Positions 5,816 to 12,957 of a stretch of 12,957 nt of DNA are shown in pieces. Source of the stretch: Oribacterium sp. UBA4274 (GTDB taxonomy: Bacteria; Bacillota; Clostridia; Lachnospirales; Lachnospiraceae); contig DGVW01000080.1 of the NCBI GenBank assembly GCA_002396005.1, positions 1 through 12,957 of the forward strand, read 5' to 3'. Position numbers and translations under genes: made by a program. Every line of letters begins with the position of its first letter. Position 1 is the stretch's first letter. The notes under the pieces are model-generated. The model had not been told where the DNA came from. It worked only from the letters and a program-made list of their open reading frames with translations, and made no database searches.

Positions 5816-7061
5816 CGGAATTGTCCTTTTTAGTACGTATAAAGTGGAAAATACGGCGGCCGGTCTTGGCTTCGAACTCCTTGACATTTTCCATAAAATC
5901 ACCTTCGAACATAATATCGGTTACCAATGCAAACTCATCGTTGCGACCATCAAGTACGATTGGTGACAGAACAGAATCTTCATTGAGGAAGAACTCCTTG
6001 ATATCATCGACTATATCATCGTATGTGCCCTCAACGCGGATCAAATAAGAAAATGCATTGGAAGACATAGGTTCTATTGAGATCATCTTTTCTGACCAGC
6101 CTATGCCCTGAAACTCATTTTGATGCCTTACTGCAGCAATAATATCAGATACTACTGCACTGGCTGTAGGGAGCTTTCCGGCACCCATGCCGTAGAGCAT
6201 AGTTGTACCGAGACAGTTACCGACAATACGGATACCGTTAAATACACCATCTACACTGAACAGAGGATCTGATTTTGGAATAACCATAGGAACAACATAT
6301 GCAAAATACTGATCTTCTATCTGATGAACTGAGCCAAGAAGTTTTATGGTCATACCAAGCTTTCCGGCATATAAAAAATCCAATTTTGAAATATTGCGTA
6401 TACCCTCTGTGTAGATATCTTCGTGTCTGCAACGGTTGCCGGAAGCCATGCTGAGAAGTATGGCGGTTTTTCTTGACGTGTCAAAGCCGTCAATGTCTGA
6501 TGAAGGATCTCTTTCTGCGTAACCCAAACGCTGAGCCTCAGCAAGAGTTTCATCGAAATCCGCACCCTTTTCACGCATATTTGTAAGAATGTAGTTCGTA
6601 GTTCCGTTCATGATACCGGTTATCTCAGTGAGATTTTCTCCGGCATAATTGTGGTAAATTGTTCTGATGACCGGGATACCACCGCCTACGGATGCTTCAA
6701 AATAAAAATTGCAATTATGCTCCTTGGCGATTGCCACAAGCTTGGAACCACAGGCATCTACAAGGGCTTTGTTAGAAGTTACGCAGTGCTTTCCGCTTTC
6801 AAGACAGGCCTTTACAAACTCATAGGCAGGATGAATGCCGCCCATGGTTTCAACAACAAGCTTTATCTCCTCGTCATCCTTGATGATGGAAAAATCATTG
6901 ATGAGTTTATCATTATCTTCAGGTATAGAATCGCGTATGTCCAATACATACTTAAGTTCGACAGGCTCTCCTACTTTCTTCTGAAGAATATCCTGATTAA
7001 CCCGTAGTACCTCGGCAACGCCGGAACCGATGGTGCCATAACCCATAATTGCAATTTTCAT
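5805..7061 (-). CDS. hom: homoserine dehydrogenase
   Basis: Reduces aspartate semialdehyde to homoserine with NAD(P)H, the branch step to threonine and methionine. The Rossmann motif GYGTIGSG (residues 7-14) is at the N-terminus. TSNKALVDACG, FEASVGGGIPVI, GIMNGTTNYILT and ERDPSSDIDGFDTSRK cover the nucleotide, substrate and dimer regions of the family. The C-terminal 80 residues, from about MISIEPMSSNAFSYLIRVEG, match the regulatory ACT domain that commonly senses threonine. At 418 aa it is full length. ATG 7061 follows a GAAGGGA site. It lies 72 bp after pheB, a pairing seen in other Firmicutes, and overlaps tsaE by 11 bases. Feedback inhibition by threonine is inferred from the ACT domain only. 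Confidence 0.96.
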   Translation of the reverse strand: MKIAIMGYGTIGSGVAEVLRVNQDILQKKVGEPVELKYVLDIRDSIPEDNDKLINDFSIIKDDEEIKLVVETMGGIHPAYEFVKACLESGKHCVTSNKALVDACGSKLVAIAKEHNCNFYFEASVGGGIPVIRTIYHNYAGENLTEITGIMNGTTNYILTNMREKGADFDETLAEAQRLGYAERDPSSDIDGFDTSRKTAILLSMASGNRCRHEDIYTEGIRNISKLDFLYAGKLGMTIKLLGSVHQIEDQYFAYVVPMVIPKSDPLFSVDGVFNGIRIVGNCLGTTMLYGMGAGKLPTASAVVSDIIAAVRHQNEFQGIGWSEKMISIEPMSSNAFSYLIRVEGTYDDIVDDIKEFFLNEDSVLSPIVLDGRNDEFALVTDIMFEGDFMENVKEFEAKTGRRIFHFIRTKKDNSDDI

Positions 7062-7133
7062 AGTATTATTCCCTTCTTTATTTGATTCTTACGTACTTAT
7101 ACAGGCAGTGTAGTCATAAGTATTTACCAAAGA

Positions 7134-7592
7134 TTATAAACCAGGAGTGCTCTCCTGAGCCAGTATCTTTACATATTGTATGTTTGGCCAGGACTCAATC
7201 TCGTGAATCATGGAATTAATATCTGAAGTGTCCTCCCGAACTTCTATAGAAACAGTGAGTGTTGCTATGGAGTTAACGGGAATTGACTGGTGTATGGTAA
7301 GGATATTGGCTTTGTAATTGGAAATCTCAGAGCAGATTTTAGAAAGGAATCCAAGTTTATCATGCATCTGGATAACCAGGGTTACGGTTTTTCCTTTTGT
7401 ACTGTCATAAAAAGGGAAAATATCATCCTTATATTTGTAAAACGAACTACGGGAAATACCGGCCATTTCAGTTGCATCAGCGATAGAAATACCCTTCTCT
7501 GATTCCAGAATACTTTTTACTTCCACTACTTTTTTTAAAACAGTCGGTAAGGCTTTTGTCCTGACAACAAAATAGTCAGAGTCATTAGTCAT
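7134..7592 (-). CDS. pheB: ACT domain-containing protein, PheB/UPF0735 family
   Basis: Small protein with a helix-turn-helix-like first half and an ACT domain in the second half. Residues 7-30 (YFVVRTKALPTVLKKVVEVK onward) and 35-62 (GISIADATEMAGISRSSFYK, then YKDDIFPFYD) match the family's conserved N-terminal region. The ACT domain runs about 68-145 and includes SNYKANILTIHQSIP. The family is called PheB from its place near pheA in Bacillus; its biochemical role is not settled, and a regulator of amino-acid metabolism is a common guess. The frame is open upstream to 7751, but that part overlaps the repeat and hairpins. GAGGAG precedes two adjacent ATGs; the second (7592) has better spacing, the first is 7595. 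Length 152 aa is normal. hom follows 72 bp later. Confidence 0.88.
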   Translation of the reverse strand: MTNDSDYFVVRTKALPTVLKKVVEVKSILESEKGISIADATEMAGISRSSFYKYKDDIFPFYDSTKGKTVTLVIQMHDKLGFLSKICSEISNYKANILTIHQSIPVNSIATLTVSIEVREDTSDINSMIHEIESWPNIQYVKILAQESTPGL

Positions 7593-7798
7593 CATAATCT
7601 CCTCTATAAACGCAAGTTTTCGCCGTTTATCTCTGACGTACAGATGCGGATATACGCGGCTCCATTCCGCTGCCTTTTCAGACAGCACATTACACACGAA
7701 TGTATGCGTGGTACGCATCATCAGTGGGTGGCAAATACTTTTGACACTCACATCATAATATATAACACTATAGTATCATGAGGTGACAGGACCTGTCT
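7593..7798 (-). promoter_or_regulatory. structured spacer and possible leader of pheB-hom
   Basis: The 206 bp between prfB and pheB contain several stems when read as minus-strand RNA. There is GACAGG/CCTGTC with one base between (7785-7797), just after the prfB stop; ATGCGT/ACGCAT with a 3-base loop (7704-7718); the repeat copy 3 stem; and a 7-bp stem GCTGTCT/AGGCAGC with a GAAA tetraloop (7669-7686) that needs a U-G pair available only in minus-strand RNA. A TGTTATATAT extended -10-like string lies near 7758-7767. There is no T-box signature and no recognised riboswitch. Confidence 0.45.
7683..7716 (-). repeat. dispersed hairpin repeat, copy 3 (prfB-pheB gap)
   Basis: On the minus strand it holds ACGCATACATTCGTGTGTAA then TGTGCTG, aligned gap-free with copies 1 and 2. 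The stem ATAC-ATTC-GTGT keeps pairing through a U-G pair where copies 1 and 2 have C-G, which hints at structural constraint. The left flank of the copy also pairs with itself (7704-7718). Confidence 0.55.
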
Positions 7799-8938
7799 TT
7801 AGTCATCACCCTGTACTCTGCGGTCAGGGCAACCAAGCTGCATCCATTTAAGGTATGCTGTGATAAAACGATCGATATCACCATCGAGGACGGCATCTGT
7901 ATTGGAAGTCTGTTCGCCTGAACGGAGATCCTTTACCATGCGGTATGGCTGTAATACATATGAACGAATCTGGGATCCCCAACCGTTATCCTTAACCTCT
8001 CCTCGGATACCGGCAATCATCTCTTCCTGCTCGGCCTTCTCTTTTAAATACAGTCTTGCCTTAAGCATCTGCATAGCCTTGGCACGGTTCTGAACCTGTG
8101 AACGTTCTTCCTGACAGGCAACTACAATACCTGTAGGGATGTGAATGAGACGAACGGCGGATGAGGTTTTGTTGATGTGCTGTCCACCTGCTCCGGATGA
8201 ACGGAAAACTTCCATCTTGATATCTTCAGGACGGATATCAATGTCTATATCTGTTTCAATATCCGGCATAACATCACAGGATACAAAAGATGTCTGACGT
8301 TTGCCCTGTGCGTTGAATGGTGAAATACGAACAAGTCTATGGATACCGGCCTCTGAACGCAGATAGCCGTATGCATACTGGCCGTCAATCTCTATAGTTA
8401 CAGATTTGATGCCGGCCTCATCTCCTTCAAGGTAATCAAGGATCTTATATGTGAATCCATGACGCTCTGCCCAACGTGTGAACATGCGGTAAAGCATACC
8501 TGCCCAGTCATTGGACTCGGTACCGCCGGCACCTGCATTGAGACGAAGTATAGCGTTCATGGTGTCGTATTCTCCTGACAGGAGGAGTCTTGTGGACATA
8601 GCATCAAGCTTTTCTGAAAAGTCATCAAGCATTTCTTTTACTTCGAGTACACTCTCTTCATCGTCCTCCTCATCAGCAATTTCGATGAGTGCTCCAATGT
8701 CGTCAAAGGCCTGTTGGAGATCCTCATAAGCTTTTACTTCATCCTTGAGACGACGGTCCTCGGTAGAATACTTGTTGGCAGCCTCCGGGTCGGTCCAGAA
8801 ATCCGGCTCTTCCATCATACGGTCAAGCTCAACGATTCTTTTTTTCTTGTTCTCCAGGTCAAGAGAGGCACCTAAATCCTTAAGGGCCTGCTCCTTGCTG
8901 TTAAGTTCTGATTTGTATTGCTCTAACTCTATGATCAT
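7799..8938 (-). CDS. prfB: peptide chain release factor 2 (no programmed frameshift)
   Basis: Recognises UGA and UAA stop codons in the ribosomal A site and triggers peptide release. The codon-reading tripeptide SPF (206-208, in RISPFNAQGKRQTSF) identifies RF2 rather than RF1, and GGQ (251-253, in SSGAGGQHINKTSSAVRLIH) is the catalytic motif. Length 379 aa is full, in a single frame. Most bacteria have an in-frame UGA near codon 26 that needs a +1 shift. Here the equivalent stretch encodes LGASLDLENK, with codons 26-27 CTT GAC (8858-8863) in place of CTTTGAC. Autoregulation by frameshifting therefore appears lost. ATG 8938 follows AAAGGA at good spacing. It lies 111 bp after secA, beyond two hairpins, so it may have its own promoter, though I see no convincing one. 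Confidence 0.97.
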   Translation of the reverse strand: MIIELEQYKSELNSKEQALKDLGASLDLENKKKRIVELDRMMEEPDFWTDPEAANKYSTEDRRLKDEVKAYEDLQQAFDDIGALIEIADEEDDEESVLEVKEMLDDFSEKLDAMSTRLLLSGEYDTMNAILRLNAGAGGTESNDWAGMLYRMFTRWAERHGFTYKILDYLEGDEAGIKSVTIEIDGQYAYGYLRSEAGIHRLVRISPFNAQGKRQTSFVSCDVMPDIETDIDIDIRPEDIKMEVFRSSGAGGQHINKTSSAVRLIHIPTGIVVACQEERSQVQNRAKAMQMLKARLYLKEKAEQEEMIAGIRGEVKDNGWGSQIRSYVLQPYRMVKDLRSGEQTSNTDAVLDGDIDRFITAYLKWMQLGCPDRRVQGDD

Positions 8939-8974
8939 AGTTATTCCTTTATTTATAATGGTTAATGGTTTACG

Positions 8975-9006
8975 AAAAATGCCGCGAAAGTTAATTTTCG
9001 CGGCAT
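8975..9006 (-). terminator. intrinsic terminator after secA
   Basis: Arms ATGCCGCGAAA (8979-8989) and TTTCGCGGCAT (8996-9006) form a perfect 11-bp GC-rich stem with a 6-base loop. On the minus strand the stem runs into TTTTT then CG. It sits between secA and prfB, only 36 bases ahead of prfB, so it may end most secA transcripts or attenuate read-through into prfB. Confidence 0.75.
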
Positions 9007-9007
9007 A

Positions 9008-9043
9008 GTCAGACGGCAGAGGATATATAATCCGCCGCCTGAC
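9008..9043 (-). other. hairpin directly after the secA stop
   Basis: In minus-strand RNA, GTCAGGCGGC pairs with GCCGTCTGAC over 10 bp, one of them G-U, around a 16-base AU-rich loop. The plus-strand reading has an A-C mismatch at that place, so the fold favours the transcribed strand. It stands directly ahead of the terminator at 8975-9006 and may stabilise the secA mRNA 3' end or assist termination. Confidence 0.55.
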
Positions 9044-9049
9044 AAAAAA

Positions 9050-11692
9050 TCAATCTTTATCAGTTGAGCTTGCAGAATTGTCTGCGGTATTGCCGTTCTG
9101 CTGACTTACAGCTTTAAGATATTCGTTGCGGCCATGGCACTGCTTAAATTTCTTTCCTGAACCGCAAGGGCATGGATCGTTAGGATAAATCTTCTGAACA
9201 TCACGCTTCTTAGGTGCGGCAACAGTGCTTTGGTCACGGTTTGTACCTGTAACCTGTGCTACCTGCTCACGTTCAACCTTCTGCTCTACCTTTATGTGGT
9301 AAAGGATACGTACAGTGTCTTCCTTAATGGCTGAAGTCATCTCCTCGAACATGGAGAAGCCCTGGATCTTGTATTCTACAAGAGGATCCTTCTGACCATA
9401 AGCCTGAAGACCGATACCATCACGCATGAGATCCATATCATCGATGTGGTTCATCCACTTCTGGTCGATAACGCGGAGAAGTATAACTCGCTCAATCTCA
9501 CGCATCTGCTCAGGATTTGCGAACTCAGTTTCCTTCTGCTCATAAAGCTTGATGGCCTCTTCCTTCAGAAGCTGCTTGAACTCGTTCTTGGTCATGGTGT
9601 TGAACTGTTCTTCTGTGAGCTTGAGCTTTGGAAGCGGGATTATAGACATAAGTGTGTCGTTGAGACCACTGAGATCCCAATCCTTGGCAGTTGTATCCTC
9701 TGCAACATTGGCATCAACATAGCTCTCGATGATGTCCTGAATGAAGTTCACGATAAGAGGACGAAGGTTATCTCCGTTAAGAACCTTGGCACGCTCATCG
9801 TAAATAACATCTCTCTGCTCGTTGTTGACCTCATCATACTTTAAGAGGTTTTCACGAATGCCGTAGTTGTTTAACTCAATCTTCTGCTGAGCCTTCTCGA
9901 TAGCATTGGAAAGCATCTTATGGTGAATCTGCTCTCCTTCCGGAACACCAAGAGCCTCAAACATGCTCATGAGACGATCTGAACCGAAAAGACGCATCAG
10001 ATCATCCTCAAGGGAGATGAAGAACTGTGACTGTCCAGGGTCACCCTGTCTGCCGGCACGTCCACGAAGCTGGTTATCAATACGTCTTGACTCATGACGC
10101 TCTGTACCTATGATGTGGAGACCACCTGCTGCAAGGGCCTCTGGATCAAGCTTGATATCTGTACCACGGCCGGCCATGTTGGTGGCGATGGTAACTGCAC
10201 CATGCTGACCTGCATCTGCAACGATGGCAGCTTCCATCTCATGGAACTTGGCATTTAAGACATTGTGCTTGATTCCGCGGCGCTTAAGCATACCACTGAG
10301 AAGCTCAGAGGTGTCGATGTTGATGGTACCGATAAGTACAGGAGCACCTGTCTCATGTATACGTACAGCCTCATCTACAACGGCCTTGAACTTCTCTTTC
10401 TTGGTCTTGTATACCGCATCATCAAGATCGATACGCTGAACAGGACGGTTTGTAGGAATACAGATAACGTCCATGTAGTAAATGTTACGGAACTCTTTTT
10501 CCTCTGTCTGTGCAGTACCGGTCATTCCGGCCTTTTTATCAAACTTGTTGAAGAAATTCTGGAATGTAATGGTAGCAAGAGTCTTGGACTCGCGCTTAAC
10601 CTTAACATGCTCCTTGGCCTCAATTGCCTGATGGAGACCGTCACTGTAACGACGGCCCGGCATGATACGGCCTGTAAACTCATCTACGATAAGAATCTCA
10701 TCATCCTTTACAACGTAGTCCTTGTCGCGGTGCATAAGATTGTTGGCACGAAGTGCAAGGATAACGCAGTGCTGAATCTCGAGGTTCTCAGGATCTGCGA
10801 GGTTCTTGATATGGAAGAACTGCTCTACCTTCTGAACACCATCCTGAGTAAGGTTTACGGTCTTTTCCTTCTCGTTTACGATAAAGTCACCTGTTTCCTC
10901 GATCTCCTCACCAAGGATGGCATCGAGTTTATTGAACTCGGCTGACTCTTCACCTCTCTGAAGCTGTTTTGCGAGAATGTCGCAAACCTCATAAAGCTTT
11001 GTGGACTTGCCTGACTGACCTGAAATGATAAGAGGTGTACGGGCCTCGTCGATAAGAACAGAGTCGACCTCATCGATGATACAGTAGTGAAGTCCACGAA
11101 GAACCTGCTGGTTCTTGTAAACTGCCATGTTATCACGAAGATAGTCGAAACCAAGTTCGTTGTTGGTTACATATGTAATATCACAGTTATATGCACGCTG
11201 ACGTTCCTCTGTTGTCATGGAGTTAAGTACAACTCCTACTGAAAGACCAAGGAACTCATGGATACGTCCCATCCACTCAGAGTCACGCTTTGCAAGGTAA
11301 TCGTTGACTGTGACGATATGAACGCCCTTGCCTTCAAGTGCGTTTAAGTACGCAGGTGCTGTGGAAACAAGGGTTTTACCTTCACCTGTTCTCATCTCTG
11401 CGATACGACCCTGATGAAGTACTACTCCACCAATAAGCTGCACAGGGAAATGTTTCATGCCGTTAACACGCTTACCGGCTTCGCGGACTGTGGCAAATGC
11501 TTCCGGGAGGATATCATCCAGTGTCTCCCCATTGGCAAGACGTTCTTTGAATTTCGGCGTCTGTGCCTTCAATTCTTCATCTGACATGGCAGTCATCTGC
11601 TCGTCGTATGAAAGTATCTTCTTAATGATCGGATCAATCCTCTTTAGCTCACGTTCAGAGTGGGTACCGAAAACCTTCTCAAATAAACTCAT
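9050..11692 (-). CDS. secA: protein translocase ATPase SecA
   Basis: Motor ATPase that pushes unfolded preproteins through the SecYEG channel at the cytoplasmic membrane. The Walker A region EMRTGEGKTLVSTAPAYLNA (residues 99-118) and the Walker B region IIDEVDSVLIDEARTPLIIS are both present, followed by TNMAGRGTDIKLD and RGRAGRQGDPG of the second motor domain. The C-terminal zinc-binding SEC-C motif CPCGSGKKFKQCHG (C841, C843, C852, H853) binds SecB or ribosomes in other species. Length 880 aa is normal and no domain is missing. A polar tail of about 27 residues follows the zinc motif. AAGGAG lies 7 bases before ATG 11692. It has a candidate promoter at 11768-11796 and hairpins after its stop. 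The full, motif-complete form identifies it as the main SecA rather than an accessory SecA2. Confidence 0.98.
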   Translation of the reverse strand: MSLFEKVFGTHSERELKRIDPIIKKILSYDEQMTAMSDEELKAQTPKFKERLANGETLDDILPEAFATVREAGKRVNGMKHFPVQLIGGVVLHQGRIAEMRTGEGKTLVSTAPAYLNALEGKGVHIVTVNDYLAKRDSEWMGRIHEFLGLSVGVVLNSMTTEERQRAYNCDITYVTNNELGFDYLRDNMAVYKNQQVLRGLHYCIIDEVDSVLIDEARTPLIISGQSGKSTKLYEVCDILAKQLQRGEESAEFNKLDAILGEEIEETGDFIVNEKEKTVNLTQDGVQKVEQFFHIKNLADPENLEIQHCVILALRANNLMHRDKDYVVKDDEILIVDEFTGRIMPGRRYSDGLHQAIEAKEHVKVKRESKTLATITFQNFFNKFDKKAGMTGTAQTEEKEFRNIYYMDVICIPTNRPVQRIDLDDAVYKTKKEKFKAVVDEAVRIHETGAPVLIGTINIDTSELLSGMLKRRGIKHNVLNAKFHEMEAAIVADAGQHGAVTIATNMAGRGTDIKLDPEALAAGGLHIIGTERHESRRIDNQLRGRAGRQGDPGQSQFFISLEDDLMRLFGSDRLMSMFEALGVPEGEQIHHKMLSNAIEKAQQKIELNNYGIRENLLKYDEVNNEQRDVIYDERAKVLNGDNLRPLIVNFIQDIIESYVDANVAEDTTAKDWDLSGLNDTLMSIIPLPKLKLTEEQFNTMTKNEFKQLLKEEAIKLYEQKETEFANPEQMREIERVILLRVIDQKWMNHIDDMDLMRDGIGLQAYGQKDPLVEYKIQGFSMFEEMTSAIKEDTVRILYHIKVEQKVEREQVAQVTGTNRDQSTVAAPKKRDVQKIYPNDPCPCGSGKKFKQCHGRNEYLKAVSQQNGNTADNSASSTDKD

Positions 11693-11767
11693 CTATATAC
11701 TCCTTAATAACCGTGTGCAGATTTATAAATACACACTTTTAACTCTACTTTCGGCTATAACCATGAA

Positions 11768-11796
11768 ATTCTATCACTAAACTCTTTTTTATTCAA
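11768..11796 (-). promoter_or_regulatory. candidate sigma-A promoter of secA
   Basis: On the minus strand TTGAAT (11791-11796) and TAGAAT (11768-11773) are exactly 17 bases apart. The start would be near 11761, leaving a leader of about 70 bases before secA. Box matches are 4 of 6 and 5 of 6 to consensus. Activity is inferred. Confidence 0.5.
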
Positions 11797-11978
11797 GACG
11801 GGCGTGAAAGTTTAGAGATATTTAACTTTACACTTCATGAATTTCAAATTGAGTCATTTGGGCGTAGATTCTTGTATGACTCAGATTAAGTCATATGGAA
11901 ATATAGTCAATTCAGAGGCAATAATCCTGCTAAAATACTCATACCCCGGATGAACTGTTATTAAAGGGTGACGGTTCA
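11797..11978. other. intergenic region upstream of secA with inverted repeats
   Basis: No gene is visible. The notable content is TGAGTCAT (11850-11857) facing ATGACTCA (11876-11883), an 8-bp inverted repeat with an 18-base spacer. A further AGTCAT follows near 11888, so the right half can also pair with that copy (TGACT/AGTCA). It lies upstream of the candidate secA promoter on the minus strand and could be an operator or alternative hairpins. Confidence 0.4.
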
Positions 11979-12011
11979 AAAGAGGCCGGAGCCTCTGGCT
12001 CCGGTCTCTTT
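11979..12011 (-). terminator. strong hairpin terminator after the GH3 gene
   Basis: AGAGGCCGGAGCC (11981-11993) and GGCTCCGGTCTCT (11997-12009) pair over 13 bp with a TCT loop, and AA/TT extends the stem by two. One pair is G-T. Only about 20 bases separate it from the hydrolase stop. On the minus strand the stem ends in CTCTTTTGAAC, a short T run. It could work in both directions, but no plus-strand gene approaches it. Confidence 0.75.
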
Positions 12012-12031
12012 ACGTTTTGACTGAAATGATA

Positions 12032-12957
12032 TCACTGAACTTTCTTTGTACCTGCGTTTTCGTGGGTTGAGGGAACTGAAAAACAGATTTCCTTGCTTTC
12101 ACTAGGCTGCAAAAGAATTTTTTCGAAGCCGATGAGCTCTCTGACCCGGGATTTTTTGTTGTCGCCGAAGATCATGACGGTTTCGGCACCTGCTCTGTCA
12201 CCGGTGTTTTTGACGGTGAGGGTTAAGGTATTGTCCGAAAGCCTTTCATTATCATAGGAAAAGCTTGTGTAGGATAGTCCGTGACCGAAGGGGAACAGTA
12301 CAGGGATGTTGTGCTTATCGGTGTATTTGTAGCCGATCTCATAGCCTTCCTTATAATGTACCTTATCTTTGCGGCCGAAGTCTCCTACGCTGAAGGCGGA
12401 GCAGTCATTGAGGTCGAGGTAGAAGGTTTCCGGAAGCTTTCCTGATGGATTAATGTCTCCGAAGATGGTGCGGGCAAGGGCTCTTCCACCTTCGCAGCCG
12501 TTGTAGTAGGTCCAAAGGACGGTGTCTGCCTTGTCGATCCAGGAACTCATATCAACTGAGCTTCCGCTGATCAGGACGATGACTGTATCTTTTCTGAGTT
12601 CCAGGATGGACTTGATGAGCTCGTCCTGTCCGTAAGGGAGCTTCATGTCCGGCTTGTCAAAGCCTTCTCTGTCAAGCACATGGTTGAGACCACCTACGTA
12701 GATGACGCTGTCGTAGTTATTCTCTCTTAATGCCTTAAGTACCTCTTCTCTCTTTTCATCGGAAACTTTTTTAAGCTGGTCGTTGCTTTCCACATCAATC
12801 TTTTCGAGGCTGTTTTCCTGCCAGTTGATCTCTGTGCTGTCAGGAGCAATGTCTGCGTCGTAGCCCGAGAGGTAGTCAATCCTTGTATTTCCGCCCAGGA
12901 ATTCCCTGAGACCAAGGAGAGGATTTATCTCGTAAAGTGCCTTTATCTCTGCGCTTC
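12032..12957 (-). CDS. glycoside hydrolase family 3, C-terminal part (beta-glucosidase-like)
   Basis: The frame is open to the window edge, so the N-terminus, including the TIM-barrel with the nucleophile, lies outside. What remains is the second GH3 domain and the start of a fibronectin III-like domain. Early residues INPLLGLREFLGGNTRIDYL fit the family linker. REGFDKPDMKLPYGQDELI carries the usual acid/base region, and TVIVLISGSSVDMSSWIDKA, YYNGCEGGRALARTIFGDIN, PSGKLPETF and FPFGHGLSYTSFSY are typical of the family. The Fn3-like part (LTLTVKNTGDRAGAETVMIF to ELIGFEKILLQPSESKEI) stops at STHENAGTKKVQ, about 35-45 residues before family members normally end. The exact substrate (beta-glucoside, xyloside or other) cannot be told. 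A strong terminator follows, so it is the last gene of its unit. Confidence 0.9.
   Translation of the reverse strand, partial: SAEIKALYEINPLLGLREFLGGNTRIDYLSGYDADIAPDSTEINWQENSLEKIDVESNDQLKKVSDEKREEVLKALRENNYDSVIYVGGLNHVLDREGFDKPDMKLPYGQDELIKSILELRKDTVIVLISGSSVDMSSWIDKADTVLWTYYNGCEGGRALARTIFGDINPSGKLPETFYLDLNDCSAFSVGDFGRKDKVHYKEGYEIGYKYTDKHNIPVLFPFGHGLSYTSFSYDNERLSDNTLTLTVKNTGDRAGAETVMIFGDNKKSRVRELIGFEKILLQPSESKEICFSVPSTHENAGTKKVQ

Noticed and set aside
7593..7751. N-terminal extension of pheB to 7751
   Set aside because: The added residues come from repeat copy 3 and hairpin sequence, no family member has them, and a strong GAGGAG site points to the internal ATG pair.
10265..10945. 226-codon plus-strand open frame inside secA
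   Set aside because: It is antisense to the intact secA, resembles no family, and arises from codon bias of the real gene; no ribosome-binding site or promoter supports it.

Overview
This 13 kb window is core chromosome of a moderate-G+C Firmicute. The closest fit is a Lachnospiraceae-type Clostridia (Butyrivibrio/Roseburia-like); this is inferred from protein style, gene content and Shine-Dalgarno-led starts and was not tested by any search. Every convincing gene lies on the minus strand, so transcription runs from high to low coordinates. I saw no transposase, phage gene or CRISPR array.

In transcription order: (1) the C-terminal part of a GH3 family glycoside hydrolase enters from the right edge and ends at a strong hairpin terminator (11979-12011). 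(2) After about 340 bp with a candidate sigma-A promoter comes secA, followed by two hairpins, one with a T tract. (3) prfB (RF2) is read in one frame, without the usual programmed frameshift. (4) A structured intergenic leader precedes pheB (ACT-domain protein), then hom (homoserine dehydrogenase). (5) A tRNA-maturation block follows: tsaE (overlapping hom), tsaB, rimI, rnz and tsaD. TsaE, TsaB and TsaD build the t6A37 modification, RimI acetylates ribosomal protein S18 in its best-known form, and RNase Z makes tRNA 3' ends. (6) ispD (MEP isoprenoid pathway) ends at a terminator. (7) A 600 bp spacer holds a possible 26-codon ORF and a good promoter driving tRNA-Ser(UGA) at the left edge.

The main accessory signal is in the spacers between these housekeeping genes. 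Three copies of a roughly 34 bp hairpin-forming element lie in the tsaD-ispD, tsaE-tsaB and prfB-pheB gaps, all in the same orientation. Three tandem 39 bp repeats lie between rimI and rnz. Other points of interest are two low-complexity insertions in IspD, a C-terminal extension on TsaB, loss of the RF2 frameshift site, and overlap of a threonine-pathway gene with a threonylcarbamoyl-tRNA gene. I found no clear undescribed multi-gene system; the repeat elements are the best candidates for something not yet named.
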